A DNA stretch of 64,000 nt from Martinezella hainanensis (lineage in GTDB: Bacteria; Pseudomonadota; Alphaproteobacteria; Rhizobiales; Rhizobiaceae), in the NCBI RefSeq assembly GCF_900094555.1, contig NZ_FMAC01000001.1:868001-932000 (forward strand). Direction: 5' to 3'. The notes beneath the pieces were generated by a model. It was not told where the DNA came from and made no database searches. It was given only the letters and a program-made list of their open reading frames with translations. Every line of letters begins with the position of its first letter. The first letter of the stretch is position 1. The position numbers and the translations under genes were made by a program. Positions 26,616-36,975 of this stretch are shown piece after piece.

Positions 26616-28385
26616 TCAGCTCGGGCTCGATGCCTCGGCTGATTTCAGCAAAGCCGCAGTCTCGCTTTCGCAGGAAGGATAGCCGATAGCATAGCCCTGA
26701 AGTTCATCGCAGCCGACCTCGGCCAGAACGCGCGCGTGATCTTCGGTCTCGACCCCTTCGGCGACCACCTCGACATTCAATGTGCGTGCGATTTCGATGA
26801 TAGAGCCGACAAGACGACGCTGCTCCTCGGAAACCGTTACGGCAGTTACCAGTTGCCGGTCTATCTTCAACCGCTTCGGCTTCAACTTGACGAGGCCGAT
26901 CAGCGAAGCGTGACCGGAGCCGAAATCGTCGATCTCGATATCGATCCCCATCTCCTTGATGCCAGCGATATTGGCAAGCACTGCCTCGTCGGGCTCATCC
27001 AGAAAGATGGTCTCCACCAGCTCGAAGGCGATGGCGTGGCGCGGTATTCTGAGAGCCCGCAATCCATCGATCAGGTCGGGATCGGCAAGCCGGCGACCGG
27101 AGATATTGACAGCGATGCGCGGCGGTGAAAGCCCCTGCGAAACCCAGGCTGCCCGATCCGCCAGTGCGCGCTTCAGCACGGCCGCATCGATCTCCGCGGT
27201 AAATCCATATTCATCGGCGACCTTGAGGAAGGCCACGGGGCTCAGCAATCCCCTTCCCGGATGCCGCCAGCGTGCCAGCGCCTCCAGTCCGACGATGCGG
27301 CGGCTCTGCGCATCGACTTGAATCTGATAGAAGGGCTCGATCTGCCGCAGCACCGGCGCCAATCGCAACTCGTCGGCCAGGCGGCGTTCTGCATGCAGAT
27401 CGGACTGGAGCTGCGGCGTGAAGAACTCCACCCGGTTGCGGCCGAGTTTCTTGGCCTGAAAAAGGGCGACATCGGATTCTGCCAGCAAATTGCCCGCGCC
27501 GCTCGTCTCGCCTATCGCTACGCCGATGGACGCGCCGATCCTCAGCATCTCGTTGCCGAAACGTACTTCGCGGCGCAATCGCGATAAAATATCGTCGGCG
27601 ATCGCCTGAAGCCTTTCGACACTGCCGATATTGACCAGCACGGCCACGAACTCGTCACCGCCGATGCGGGCGACGATGTCGTTGGCAGTGATCGCTCCGG
27701 AGATGCGGGCGGCAGCGCTCTGCAGCGTGGCATCACCAGCCGCATGGCCCCATTTGTCGTTGATCTCCTTGAATCCATCGAGATCGATATGGAGGATCGC
27801 CAAGGTTCCGATAGACGTATCGTTGTGCAACTCAGCCAGACGCCGGTCGAAATAGCGGCGGTTTGGGAGGCCTGTGAGATAATCGTGATCGGCGGCATGC
27901 TCTATTCGCGCACGACTGTGCTCCAATGCAATGGCGCGCGCTTCGGCGATGGCCTTTTGGCCGCTCAGTTCCCGATTGAGCAGGACGTCAGCCGTGACGT
28001 CCCATTCCGCGCCGATGAAGGAAGGTGCCCCGTCCGCATCCTCATAGTAATGCGCGCGCGAACGCAGATGGCGTACCTCGCCTCCGGGCAGGATGATGCG
28101 GAACTGGGAATTGTAGAAACCCTTCCTGGCCAGCGCGACATCGAAATCGTGGACCGCCCCTTCGACATCCTCGGGATGCAGCGCGTTCATCCAGACGTCG
28201 GAAGAAACCCTGCGCTCCTGAAGCCCGGTCCCGTAGAGCTTGTGCATCTGCGAGTCCCAGAGCAGCTCCTGCTCGTTGACATTATGCTGCCAGACACCGA
28301 TTTGAGACGCCTCCAGCGCCAGCTCCAGCCTCCTCAAAAGGTCCTGGAACTCTTCTTCGCTTCGCCCTGATGTCGTCCCTGCCAA
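26616..28385 (-). CDS. PAS-GGDEF-EAL cyclic-di-GMP signalling protein
   Basis: 589 residues: PAS domain (about 15-135, Trp-rich FRIILPGGEVRHLRSRAHYY), GGDEF domain (about 165-325, motif GGDEF 242-246 intact) and EAL domain (about 345-580, E368-A-L intact, with NIS, ELVE, DDFGSG, KIDR, EGVE and LQGY residues for metal and substrate). Both cyclase and phosphodiesterase could be active. The inhibitory RxxD site before GGDEF is absent: TAND (233-236) stands there. No membrane segment, so it is cytoplasmic. Confidence 0.92.
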   Translation of the reverse strand: MAGTTSGRSEEEFQDLLRRLELALEASQIGVWQHNVNEQELLWDSQMHKLYGTGLQERRVSSDVWMNALHPEDVEGAVHDFDVALARKGFYNSQFRIILPGGEVRHLRSRAHYYEDADGAPSFIGAEWDVTADVLLNRELSGQKAIAEARAIALEHSRARIEHAADHDYLTGLPNRRYFDRRLAELHNDTSIGTLAILHIDLDGFKEINDKWGHAAGDATLQSAAARISGAITANDIVARIGGDEFVAVLVNIGSVERLQAIADDILSRLRREVRFGNEMLRIGASIGVAIGETSGAGNLLAESDVALFQAKKLGRNRVEFFTPQLQSDLHAERRLADELRLAPVLRQIEPFYQIQVDAQSRRIVGLEALARWRHPGRGLLSPVAFLKVADEYGFTAEIDAAVLKRALADRAAWVSQGLSPPRIAVNISGRRLADPDLIDGLRALRIPRHAIAFELVETIFLDEPDEAVLANIAGIKEMGIDIEIDDFGSGHASLIGLVKLKPKRLKIDRQLVTAVTVSEEQRRLVGSIIEIARTLNVEVVAEGVETEDHARVLAEVGCDELQGYAIGYPSCESETAALLKSAEASSPS

Positions 28386-28530
28386 AGAGCACCACCCCCT
28401 TCGGAAACTTGAAGAGACTAACTAACGCAGCCAATTATAGTTGCACTACTCCCTTTCGCGAACTTTAATGGCTGCGCAAGCTACCCAAATTAACAGCACC
28501 GCTCCAATCCTTGCCGGCCGCCGACACCTG

Positions 28531-30315
28531 TCAATGGTTGTGCCTCGGCGGATTGGCAGCGATGTCGCGAAAATCGGCGGCGCCATCCAGCACAGCTCCG
28601 TCGGAAAGCTGCGTGACCGAACGACGATAGATGCGCTGCCACGGCGTCGCATCCGGCGGTACTGGCGGGATACCGTCGCCCTTGCGACGCGCGATTTCCG
28701 CCTCCTCCACCAGCATGTCGCAGCGCCCCTGATTGAAATCGATGCGGATGATGTCACCGGTCCTGAGCCATGCAAGCCCACCGCCCGCAGCACTTTCGGG
28801 CGAAGCGTTAAGGATCGAAGGGCTGTCGGCCGTGCCGGACTGTCGGCCATCGCCGATCGTCGGTAGACTGCGAATGCCCCGCTTTAGAAGCGCATCTGGC
28901 GGCTGCATGTTCACGACTTCGGCCGATCCCGGCCAGCCGATCGGTCCGGCGCCGCGGATAACGAGAATGGTCTTTTCGTCGATGCCGAGATCGGGATGAT
29001 TGATGCGCTTGTGATAATCCTCCGATCCGTCGAAGACGACCGCCCTGCCCTGAAACACGCCTTCATGGCCCGGCTCCTGCAGATAGCGGCCGCGGAACTC
29101 CTCCGAGACCACGCTCATCTTCATGATGGCGAAGTCGAACAGATTGCCCTTCAGCACCAGGAAGCCGGCACGCTCCTTCAGCGGATCGGCGAAGGGGCGG
29201 ATGACCTCGCGATCAGTCGCCTCGCGGCCTTTCAGGTTGTCCGCCATCGTCCGGCCCGTCACAGTCGGACAGCTGCCATCCAGCTTGCCGACCTGCAGCA
29301 GCTCCCACATGACAGCCGGAACGCCACCGGCGCGGTGGAAACGCTCGCCGAGATAGGCGCCTGCCGGCTGCACATTGGCAAGCAGCGGAATGTCGAAGCC
29401 ATGCACCTGCCAGTCGTCGGGATAAAGCTCGACGCCGGCGTGTTTGGCCATGGCGGCAAGATGCGGCTGCGCATTGGTCGAGCCGCCAATCGCGGAATTG
29501 ACCCTTATCGCATTGAGGAAGGCCTCGCGCGTCAAGACATCCGAGGGCTTGATATCCTCCAGCACCAGCTCGACCGCGCGCCGCCCCGTACGATAGGCCA
29601 TCTGACCGCGCTCGCGATAGGCGCCGGGAATGGCGGCGCAGCCGGTCAGCGACATGCCAAGCGCTTCCGCCATGGCGTTCATGGTCGAGGCCGTTCCCAT
29701 GGTGTTGCAATGACCGATCGATGGCGCCGAGGCGAGCGACGCCTCCATGAACTCTTCCTCGTCGATCTCGCCGGCCGCCAGCTTGCGGCGCGAACGCCAT
29801 ATCACCGTGCCGGAGCCCGCAAGCTCGCCCTCATGCCAGCCATCGAGCATCGGGCCGCCGGAGAGAACGATTGCCGGAATATTGACCGTCGAAGCCGCCA
29901 TCAGCGCCGACGGCGTGGTCTTGTCGCAGCCGGTGGTCAGGACGACGCCGTCGAGCGGATAGCCATAGAGCACTTCCACCAGGCCGAGATAGGCGAGATT
30001 ACGATCGAGTGCCGCCGTCGGGCGCTTGCAGTTCTCGAAGATCGGATGGGTCGGAAACTCGATCGGAATACCGCCGGCATCGCGAATGCCGTCGCGCACG
30101 CGCTTGGCAAGGTCGAGGTGATGGCGGTTGCAGGGTGTGAGATCGCTGCCGCTCTGGGCAATGCCGATGATCGGCTTTCCCGACCGCAGCTCCTCCGGTG
30201 TGATGCCGTAGTTCATGAAGCGCTCGAGATAGAGCGCCGTCATGTCGATATGATCGGGATTGTCGAACCAGTCCTGCGAACGCAGACGACGCTTGGATGC
30301 ACCCTTGTCGCTCAT
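28531..30315 (-). CDS. Sugar-acid dehydratase of the IlvD/Edd family (D-xylonate dehydratase-like)
   Basis: 594 residues, closely like Caulobacter XylD from the LRSQDWFDNPDHIDMTALYL start on. It removes water from D-xylonate (or L-arabonate) to give a 2-keto-3-deoxy acid. Three cysteines for the Fe-S cluster are visible in PCNRHH, TTGCDKTTPS and IGHCNTMGTAS. The ATG at 30315 follows GAGGAAGAG and lies seven bases after the upstream dehydrogenase; an in-frame ATG 99 bases earlier lies inside that gene and is unlikely. Confidence 0.88.
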   Translation of the reverse strand: MSDKGASKRRLRSQDWFDNPDHIDMTALYLERFMNYGITPEELRSGKPIIGIAQSGSDLTPCNRHHLDLAKRVRDGIRDAGGIPIEFPTHPIFENCKRPTAALDRNLAYLGLVEVLYGYPLDGVVLTTGCDKTTPSALMAASTVNIPAIVLSGGPMLDGWHEGELAGSGTVIWRSRRKLAAGEIDEEEFMEASLASAPSIGHCNTMGTASTMNAMAEALGMSLTGCAAIPGAYRERGQMAYRTGRRAVELVLEDIKPSDVLTREAFLNAIRVNSAIGGSTNAQPHLAAMAKHAGVELYPDDWQVHGFDIPLLANVQPAGAYLGERFHRAGGVPAVMWELLQVGKLDGSCPTVTGRTMADNLKGREATDREVIRPFADPLKERAGFLVLKGNLFDFAIMKMSVVSEEFRGRYLQEPGHEGVFQGRAVVFDGSEDYHKRINHPDLGIDEKTILVIRGAGPIGWPGSAEVVNMQPPDALLKRGIRSLPTIGDGRQSGTADSPSILNASPESAAGGGLAWLRTGDIIRIDFNQGRCDMLVEEAEIARRKGDGIPPVPPDATPWQRIYRRSVTQLSDGAVLDGAADFRDIAANPPRHNH

Positions 30316-30322
30316 CTCTTCC

Positions 30323-31207
30323 TCAAGCCTTTCCCTGGGCATTCTTGTCTTCCAGATGCTGCAGCAAACCGCTGTGATCCTGCTCGCCGCCGCCATTCTC
30401 GACGAATTCGGCAAACTCGGCCCGAACGACTTCGGTCAACGGCAGATGAAGCGACAGGTTCTGCGCCGCCGCCAGCACCGTATCGAGATCCTTCAATTGG
30501 TTGCGAGCGGTTCCACCCGGCTCAAAATTACGCTCGATCATGCGCTGGCCATGCAGCTCCAGGATCCGGCTTTCGGCAAAGCCGCCGCGAATGGCGTCAC
30601 GAAACGCCTCGCGCGAGCCCCCGCCAGCCTCGACCAGCAGCATCGCTTCCGCGACGGCGCCGATGGTCACGGCAACGATCTGCTGATTGCCGAGTTTTGC
30701 GAGCTGCCCGGTGCCGCTCGGACCAACTCTGGTTACGCGCCCGAGCGGCGCCATGATATCGCGAACACTGTCGATGACCTCGGCATCGCCGCCGGCCATG
30801 ATTGCCAGCGTTCCGGCAGTCGCCCCGACTACGCCGCCGGAAACCGGCGCATCGATGTGCCGAATGCCGCGCTCGGCAAGTTTGAAGGCATGTTCGCGGG
30901 CAACAGCCGGCGATATCGAGCTGTTGTCGATAACGATCGTTCCAGATTCCAGCACGTCGGCCACACCGCTGCCGAACAGAACCTCACCGACAGCCCCACC
31001 ATTCGTCAGCATGGTAAAAACCACTGCGGCTCCCCGTGCCGCCTCCGCCGCCGTATCCGCGACGGTCGCGCCATCGGCAGTCAGAGGCTCCGCCTTGCTA
31101 TGATCGCGATTCCAGACGGTTACGGCGAAACCGGCAGCCAATAGACGTCGTGCCATCGGTGCACCCATCAAACCGGTACCGAGAAAAGCGATCTTCCTGC
31201 CGCTCAT
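30323..31207 (-). CDS. NAD(P)-dependent beta-hydroxyacid dehydrogenase
   Basis: 294 residues of the 3-hydroxyisobutyrate/tartronate-semialdehyde reductase family: nucleotide loop GTGLMG (10-15), signature DAPVSGG (119-125), catalytic Lys171 in GQLAKLGNQQ. In an operon with a sugar-acid dehydratase, it probably reduces a C3 or C4 semialdehyde from the degraded sugar acid. No signal for which. Confidence 0.88.
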   Translation of the reverse strand: MSGRKIAFLGTGLMGAPMARRLLAAGFAVTVWNRDHSKAEPLTADGATVADTAAEAARGAAVVFTMLTNGGAVGEVLFGSGVADVLESGTIVIDNSSISPAVAREHAFKLAERGIRHIDAPVSGGVVGATAGTLAIMAGGDAEVIDSVRDIMAPLGRVTRVGPSGTGQLAKLGNQQIVAVTIGAVAEAMLLVEAGGGSREAFRDAIRGGFAESRILELHGQRMIERNFEPGGTARNQLKDLDTVLAAAQNLSLHLPLTEVVRAEFAEFVENGGGEQDHSGLLQHLEDKNAQGKA

Positions 31208-31414
31208 AGACTATCCTCCGAATGGAACGCGCGGACCCTGCGGTATGCTATCGCCCTTTAGGTCCTTGCGCCAACGAGCCACTCCTCATGCCCGATGTAC
31301 GTCAATCAATTCACCCAAGAGCTTGATAAACCTATGGTGCCAGCATGCAAAGGAAATCCGCGGCCTTGCGGCAAATTCTTCAAAGGCCAAATCCGGAACA
31401 GGCCGTAGATAGAG

Positions 31415-31445
31415 AAAAGGCGGGACCTTTCGGTCCCGCCTTGGC
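31415..31445 (-). terminator. Terminator after the RND transporter gene
   Basis: AGGCGGGACC and GGTCCCGCCT pair around TTTC; on the minus strand TTTTCTCT follows, as in a rho-independent terminator. It lies 35 bases past the transporter stop. Confidence 0.85.
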
Positions 31446-31479
31446 CTGTCGAGCACTGGAGTACTATTCGGCACGGCCC

Positions 31480-34400
31480 CTATTCGGCGGCGATCGGGAG
31501 TACCTCCGCCGAATGTTCGTTGTCGTTGTGCGGATGCTGCTTCAGCGGACGGTTGCCCGTGACGCTGCGGATCAGCACGTAGAACACCGGCGTCATGAAG
31601 ATGCCGAAGAAGGTGACGCCGATCATACCCGCAAACACAGCGACACCCATGGCAGCGCGCATTTCGGCACCGGCACCGGTCGAGGTGACGAGCGGCACGA
31701 CACCCATGATGAAGGCCATGGAGGTCATCAGGATCGGGCGCAGACGCAACCGGCTGGCCTCGATCGCGGCCTGAACCGGCTTGCGACCGTCGAATTCCAG
31801 CTCGCGGGCAAATTCCACAATCAGGATCGCGTTCTTCGCCGACAAGCCCACCAACACCATCAAGCCGATCTGCGTGAAGATGTTGTTGTCGCCACCCGTC
31901 AGCCAGACGCCGGTCAAGGCGGCAAGCACACCCATCGGCACGATCATGACGATCGCAAGCGGCAGGCTGATGCTCTCATACTGGGCAGCCAGCACGAGAT
32001 AGACGAGCAGCAGAGCGAGCGGGAAGATGATGATGCCCGAGCTGCCGGCCAGGATCTGCTGGTAGGTCAGGTCAGTCCATTCGAAGCCGATGCCCGGAGG
32101 CAGCGTCTCGCTGGCGATCCTCTCGACGGCAGCCTGTGCCTGACCGGACGAGAAGCCCTGCGCCGGCCCGCCATTGATGTCGGCGGCAAGGAAGCCGTTG
32201 TAGCGCGTCGTCCGTTCCGGCCCGGTGCTGGCCTCGACCTTCAACAGGGCGGACAGCGGGATCATCTGGCCCGACGCCGAGCGAACCTTCAACTCGCCGA
32301 TATCGCTCGCATGCGAACGGAACTGGGCGTCCGCCTGCACACGCACGCTGTAGGTACGACCGAATGCGTTGAAGTCGTTGACGTAGAGCGAACCCAGATA
32401 AATCTGCAGCGTATCGAAGACATCGGTTACCGAGACGCCAAGCTGTTCGGCCTTGGCGCGATCGAGATCGGCAAAGAGCTGCGGCACGTTGATCTGGTAG
32501 CTCGAGAAAATACCCGTCAGTTCCGGCGTCTGGTAGGCCTTGGCGAGGAACGCCTTGTTGGCCTCGTCGAGCGCCTGATAGCCGAGACCGGCGCGGTCCT
32601 CGATCTGCAGCTTGAAGCCGCCGGTCGTGCCGAGACCCTGGACGGGCGGCGGCGGGAACATGGCGATGAAGGCATCCTGGATCGCGCCGAACTTGTGGTT
32701 CAGCTGCATGGCAATCGCCCCACCCGACAGATTGGGCGTCGTGCGCTCCTCGAAAGCCTTCAGCGTCACGAAGACGATACCGGCATTGGAGGAGTTGGTG
32801 AAGCCGTTGATCGACAGGCCCGGGAAGGCAATCGCATGTTCGACACCAGGCTGTTCCAGCGCGATCTTGCTCATTCGCTGGATGACATCATCCGTACGGT
32901 CGAGGGTCGCGCCATCGGGCAGCTGGGCAAAGCCGATCAGATACTGCTTGTCCTGCTGCGGAACGAAGCCGCCGGGAACGGCCTGGAACAGGTAGTAGGT
33001 CGCGCCGATGAGGGCGAGATAGACGACCATGACCAGGCTCTTGACCGACAGGATGCCGCCGACGCCCTTGCCGTAAGCAGACGAACCACGATGGAAGACC
33101 TTGTTGAAGCCGCGGAAGAACCAGCCAAGCCCGAAATCCATCACGCGCGTCAGCATGTCCTTCGGTGCATGATGATCCTTCAGGAGCATCGCAGCCAGTG
33201 CCGGAGACAGGGTCAGCGAGTTGAAGGCGGATATGACTGTGGAGATCGCGATCGTCAGCGCGAACTGGCGATAGAACTGACCCGACAGGCCTGAGATGAA
33301 GGCCAGCGGCACGAAGACGGCAACCAGCACCAGCGCGATCGCGATGATCGGGCCGGACACTTCCTTCATGGCGCGATAGGTCGCTTCACGCGGGCTGAGC
33401 CCGTTCTCGATGTTGCGCTCGACGTTTTCGACGACCACGATCGCGTCGTCCACCACGATACCGATCGCCAGCACCAGGCCGAAGAGGCTGAGTGCGTTGA
33501 TCGAGAACCCGCAGATATACATCACCGCGAACGTGCCGATGATCGACACCGGAACGGCGATCAGCGGGATGATCGAGGCACGCCATGTCTGCAGGAACAG
33601 GATGACGACGATAACGACGAGCACGATGGCTTCGAGCAGCGTATGCACGACCTTGTCGATCGACGCGCGCACGAACTGCGTGGTGTCATAGACGATTTCG
33701 TACTTCACGCCGTCGGGCATTGCGGTTTGCAGCTCGTTCATCGTCTTGACGACGTTGTCCGAGATGGTGATCGCGTTGGAGCCCGGGGACTGGAAGACCG
33801 GGATAGCCACAGCAGGCTTACCGTCGAGAAGCGAACGCAGCGAATAGTCGGCGGCGCCGAGTTCGATGCGGGCGACGTCACGCAGGCGCGTGATTTCACC
33901 GTTGGTGCCGCTCTTGACGATGATGTTGCCGAATTCCTCCGGCGTCGTCAGACGGCCCTGGGCGTTGACGTTCAGCTGCACGTCGATGCCGGGGACACTC
34001 GGCGACTGGCCGATGATACCGGCAGCAGCCTGAATGTTCTGAGCGCGAATGGCATTGGCGATATCGCTTGCGGCAAGACCGCGTTCGGCCGCCTTCTGCG
34101 GATCGACCCACACGCGCATCGAATAGTCACCCGAGCCGAACACGCGAACCTGGCCGACGCCGTCGATACGGGCAAGCCGGTCCTTGATGTTCAGGGTGGC
34201 GTAGTTGCGCAGATAGGTGATGTCGTAACGATTGTCCGGCGAGATGAGGTTGACCACCATCATCAGGTCGGGCGAGCTCTTGACCGTCGTGATACCGAGG
34301 TCACGCACGTTCTGCGGCAGACGGGGTTCCGCCTGAGAGACGCGGTTCTGCACGAGCTGCTGTGCCTTGTCCGGATCGGTGCCGAGCTTGAAGGTGACGG

Positions 34401-34677
34401 TCAGCGTCAACAGACCGTCCGATGTCGCCTGGCTGCTCATGTAGAGCATGCCTTCGACACCGTTGATCTGCTCTTCGATCGGTGTTGCCACCGTTTCGGC
34501 GATGACCTTCGGGTTGGCGCCTGGATATTGCGCGGTGACGACGATCGACGGCGGCACGACTTCCGGATATTCGGAAATCGGCAGCAGCTTCAGACCGATC
34601 AGGCCGGCGACCACGATGAGGATCGATAGCACTCCGGCAAACACCGGACGGTCGACGAAAAATCTTGAGATGTTCAT
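31480..34677 (-). CDS. bepE: RND multidrug efflux transporter (AcrB/BepE type)
   Basis: Proton-driven drug pump of the inner membrane. 1065 residues with the AcrB layout: N-terminal MNISRFFVDRPVFAGVLS, two periplasmic porter blocks, 12 membrane segments, and the paired proton-relay aspartates Asp410-Asp411 in GIVVDDAIVVVEN. The N-terminal two hundred residues closely match Brucella BepE as I know it. It follows its adaptor gene in an operon, and the outer-membrane channel is not nearby. Confidence 0.93.
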   Translation of the reverse strand: MNISRFFVDRPVFAGVLSILIVVAGLIGLKLLPISEYPEVVPPSIVVTAQYPGANPKVIAETVATPIEEQINGVEGMLYMSSQATSDGLLTLTVTFKLGTDPDKAQQLVQNRVSQAEPRLPQNVRDLGITTVKSSPDLMMVVNLISPDNRYDITYLRNYATLNIKDRLARIDGVGQVRVFGSGDYSMRVWVDPQKAAERGLAASDIANAIRAQNIQAAAGIIGQSPSVPGIDVQLNVNAQGRLTTPEEFGNIIVKSGTNGEITRLRDVARIELGAADYSLRSLLDGKPAVAIPVFQSPGSNAITISDNVVKTMNELQTAMPDGVKYEIVYDTTQFVRASIDKVVHTLLEAIVLVVIVVILFLQTWRASIIPLIAVPVSIIGTFAVMYICGFSINALSLFGLVLAIGIVVDDAIVVVENVERNIENGLSPREATYRAMKEVSGPIIAIALVLVAVFVPLAFISGLSGQFYRQFALTIAISTVISAFNSLTLSPALAAMLLKDHHAPKDMLTRVMDFGLGWFFRGFNKVFHRGSSAYGKGVGGILSVKSLVMVVYLALIGATYYLFQAVPGGFVPQQDKQYLIGFAQLPDGATLDRTDDVIQRMSKIALEQPGVEHAIAFPGLSINGFTNSSNAGIVFVTLKAFEERTTPNLSGGAIAMQLNHKFGAIQDAFIAMFPPPPVQGLGTTGGFKLQIEDRAGLGYQALDEANKAFLAKAYQTPELTGIFSSYQINVPQLFADLDRAKAEQLGVSVTDVFDTLQIYLGSLYVNDFNAFGRTYSVRVQADAQFRSHASDIGELKVRSASGQMIPLSALLKVEASTGPERTTRYNGFLAADINGGPAQGFSSGQAQAAVERIASETLPPGIGFEWTDLTYQQILAGSSGIIIFPLALLLVYLVLAAQYESISLPLAIVMIVPMGVLAALTGVWLTGGDNNIFTQIGLMVLVGLSAKNAILIVEFARELEFDGRKPVQAAIEASRLRLRPILMTSMAFIMGVVPLVTSTGAGAEMRAAMGVAVFAGMIGVTFFGIFMTPVFYVLIRSVTGNRPLKQHPHNDNEHSAEVLPIAAE

Positions 34678-34805
34678 GGCAGAACCCTCTCCACGAGTGA
34701 ATCAAGGGACACGAAGTCCGCGCCCGCGGCCCAGGAGGCGCCACGAGCATTACAAAATCGAGACTTGGAACAGCGGCCGGGAGCTAAGCCCTCCGGCCGT
34801 ATGAA

Positions 34806-35993
34806 TTACTTGGCAGCGACCTTTTCTTCCGGCTTCGGATCGACGACGGCGCCCGGGCGAACCCGCTGCAGGCCGTTGACGATGATCCGGTCACCGGCGT
34901 TCAGGCCGGATGTAACGATACGCAAGCCGTCCGAGGTATCGCCGAGATTGATCGGGCGATATTCGACCTTGTTGTCAGCCCCGACGACGAACACGAACTT
35001 CTTGTCCTGATCGGTGCCGATTGCCCGCTCGCTGATCAGTAGCTTGGTCTCGGCCTTCGGCTGTCCCATGCGAACCCGCACGAACTGACCGGGGATGAGA
35101 CGACCGCCGGGATTGTCGAAGACGGCGCGAACGCTGACAGTGCCGCTCGCCGCATCGACTTCATTGTCGATCAGCTGCAGCTTGCCCTTTATCGGCGTGC
35201 CGTTATCGCTGGCCGTGCCGATCTGAACCGGGATCTGCTCGACTGGCGGAACGGTACCCCCGGTAGCTGGTAGTTCAGACAGCGCCTGGGTAACGGTCTG
35301 TTCGTTGGCACTGAAGCTGGCATAGATCGGATCGACCGAAACGAGCGTCGTCAATGCTGAAGAGGACGCACCCGCGGCAACAAGGTTACCTACAGTTACA
35401 GCGATTTTACCGACGCGACCGGCAATCGGGGCGCGGACCTGCGTGTAATCGAGATTTAACTGCGCCGTCTGCAGGGTCGCTTGCGCCGCCTTCAGGTTGG
35501 CTTCCGCCGCAGCGTAATTGCTGGCGCGCGTGTCCATATCGCTCTGCGAGATCGTCTTGTTGTCGAAGAGCTTCTGGCCGCGATCGACCTCGACTTTGGT
35601 CAGATTAAGGGTGGCCTTCGCCGCGCCAACCTGCGCCTGTGCCTGGGCGACGGCCGCCTCATAGGGAGCGGGATCGATCGTGACAAGCAGGTCGCCCTGC
35701 TTGACCAGGGCGCCTTCGCGGAAATGCACGGACTGGATTGCGCCAGCCACGCGCGGCCGGATTTCGACACGGTCGATAGCCTCGAGCCGGCCGGAAAATT
35801 CCTGCCAGGACGTGATGTCGCGCGGCTCGACGGCAGCAACCGTGACGGGGACAGCCGGCGGCGGCGCCTGGCTGGCGGCCTCGGTTGCCTGCGCGCCGCG
35901 CGGCAGCTCCAGATAGAAAGCCGCGCCTGCAACAGCCGCAGCAACACCCATGCCGGCGCCCCACAGGGCCCAGCGCTTATCGTTGGACTTCAT
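34806..35993 (-). CDS. bepD: RND periplasmic adaptor protein (AcrA/BepD type)
   Basis: Membrane-fusion protein linking the RND pump to an outer-membrane channel. The 395-residue product has an N-terminal membrane anchor (WALWGAGMGVAAAVAGAAFYL), a lipoyl half (GRLEAIDRVEIRPRVAGAIQ), a long helical hairpin with coiled-coil pattern (about 90-165), a second lipoyl half (RAPIAGRVGKIAVTVGNLV) and beta-barrel. AGGAGAG precedes the ATG at 35993. Unlike in Brucella, no tetR regulator is adjacent. Confidence 0.92.
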   Translation of the reverse strand: MKSNDKRWALWGAGMGVAAAVAGAAFYLELPRGAQATEAASQAPPPAVPVTVAAVEPRDITSWQEFSGRLEAIDRVEIRPRVAGAIQSVHFREGALVKQGDLLVTIDPAPYEAAVAQAQAQVGAAKATLNLTKVEVDRGQKLFDNKTISQSDMDTRASNYAAAEANLKAAQATLQTAQLNLDYTQVRAPIAGRVGKIAVTVGNLVAAGASSSALTTLVSVDPIYASFSANEQTVTQALSELPATGGTVPPVEQIPVQIGTASDNGTPIKGKLQLIDNEVDAASGTVSVRAVFDNPGGRLIPGQFVRVRMGQPKAETKLLISERAIGTDQDKKFVFVVGADNKVEYRPINLGDTSDGLRIVTSGLNAGDRIIVNGLQRVRPGAVVDPKPEEKVAAK

Positions 35994-36162
35994 GTTAGTC
36001 TCTCCTTTGGCCCCGTCTTGGGATACGGGACCGAAACTTCCTATCGTCTCAAAAAATCGGGGGCCGAAGCGCCGCGCATCCGCGTGACCACCGCTCCGGT
36101 CTCGTGCCTTCGACATCAATCCAATCCGCGCTCATACATTGCGGACGGGATACCCTAGTCGA

Positions 36163-36975
36163 TCAAGCCTGCACGTCTTCGACAAAGCCCTTGAAACAGC
36201 AGCAGATGTCCTGCTGCCACGAAGCCCTGTCCTTCGACTGCCCGCCATAGAGAGTGGGCCAGCCTGTCCCGGCGGGGAGGACTTGCTGGCGAACACGGAC
36301 GCCAGCCGCTTTCAGCCGGCTGCCGTATTCCATGCTCTCGTCGCGGAGCGGGTCGTCCTCGGCCGTGAGCACCAATGCCGGCGCGAGGCCCGAAAGCCGC
36401 GAACAGTATCGAGGCGCTGCATAGGGGTGACAGACACCGCCCAGGAAACCCAGGTATCGGTTCCAACCCTCCGTCCAACGCTCGCGCATGCCGCTTTCCT
36501 CCGCCTGGAGGAAAGATTTTGATCCCATGAAGGGATCGAGCAAAGGCGATATCAACACCTGTCCGTCCAACGAACCGGGTATTTGATCGCGCGCCTTTAA
36601 AGCGACACCCGCTGCAACATTGCCACCCGATTCCTCACCGGCGACAAACAGCAGCGATTTTTTTGCCCCGCCCAGCGCAAGCATGTTCCGCTTATTGCTG
36701 AGGTAGGCAAGAAGGCCGTAGGCGCATTCCAGCACCTTCGGAAAAGCATTCTGATTACAGCTCGTATAATCCGCTGCAACCACGATGGCACCGGCCTCGG
36801 CGAGGCTTGCCGCCACCGGTCTCTCGGTCGCATGGCAGGTATCGAGAAAGGCGCCGCCGTGCAGATAGAGCACAAGGGGTGCCGCCTTCTTCAAACCTTC
36901 ACCGTTGTAGATCCGCGCTTCCACCGGCCCCGTAGGCACGTTTTCCAGCACAACATCTTTCCACGGCGCACTCAT
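36163..36975 (-). CDS. Alpha/beta hydrolase, hormone-sensitive-lipase-like esterase
   Basis: The oxyanion motif HGGAF (in LYLHGGAFLDT), nucleophile elbow GEESGGN with serine and acid DD in TAEDDPLRDES mark an HSL-family esterase. Where the catalytic histidine should be there is ...AGTGWPTLYGG, so I cannot place it with certainty. The ATG at 36975 gives 270 residues; a TTG at 37041 with GGGAA upstream would add 22. The neighbouring divergent LysR may control it. Confidence 0.78.
   Translation of the reverse strand: MSAPWKDVVLENVPTGPVEARIYNGEGLKKAAPLVLYLHGGAFLDTCHATERPVAASLAEAGAIVVAADYTSCNQNAFPKVLECAYGLLAYLSNKRNMLALGGAKKSLLFVAGEESGGNVAAGVALKARDQIPGSLDGQVLISPLLDPFMGSKSFLQAEESGMRERWTEGWNRYLGFLGGVCHPYAAPRYCSRLSGLAPALVLTAEDDPLRDESMEYGSRLKAAGVRVRQQVLPAGTGWPTLYGGQSKDRASWQQDICCCFKGFVEDVQA

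Noticed and set aside
28996..30756. Long plus-strand open frame opposite the sugar-acid dehydratase
   Set aside because: Antisense shadow of a gene with strong family identity.
31286..31474. Small minus-strand open frame near the RND transporter terminator
   Set aside because: It contains the whole terminator and has no ribosome binding site.
31345..33294. Long plus-strand open frame opposite the RND transporter
   Set aside because: Antisense shadow; also it crosses the terminator at 31415-31445.
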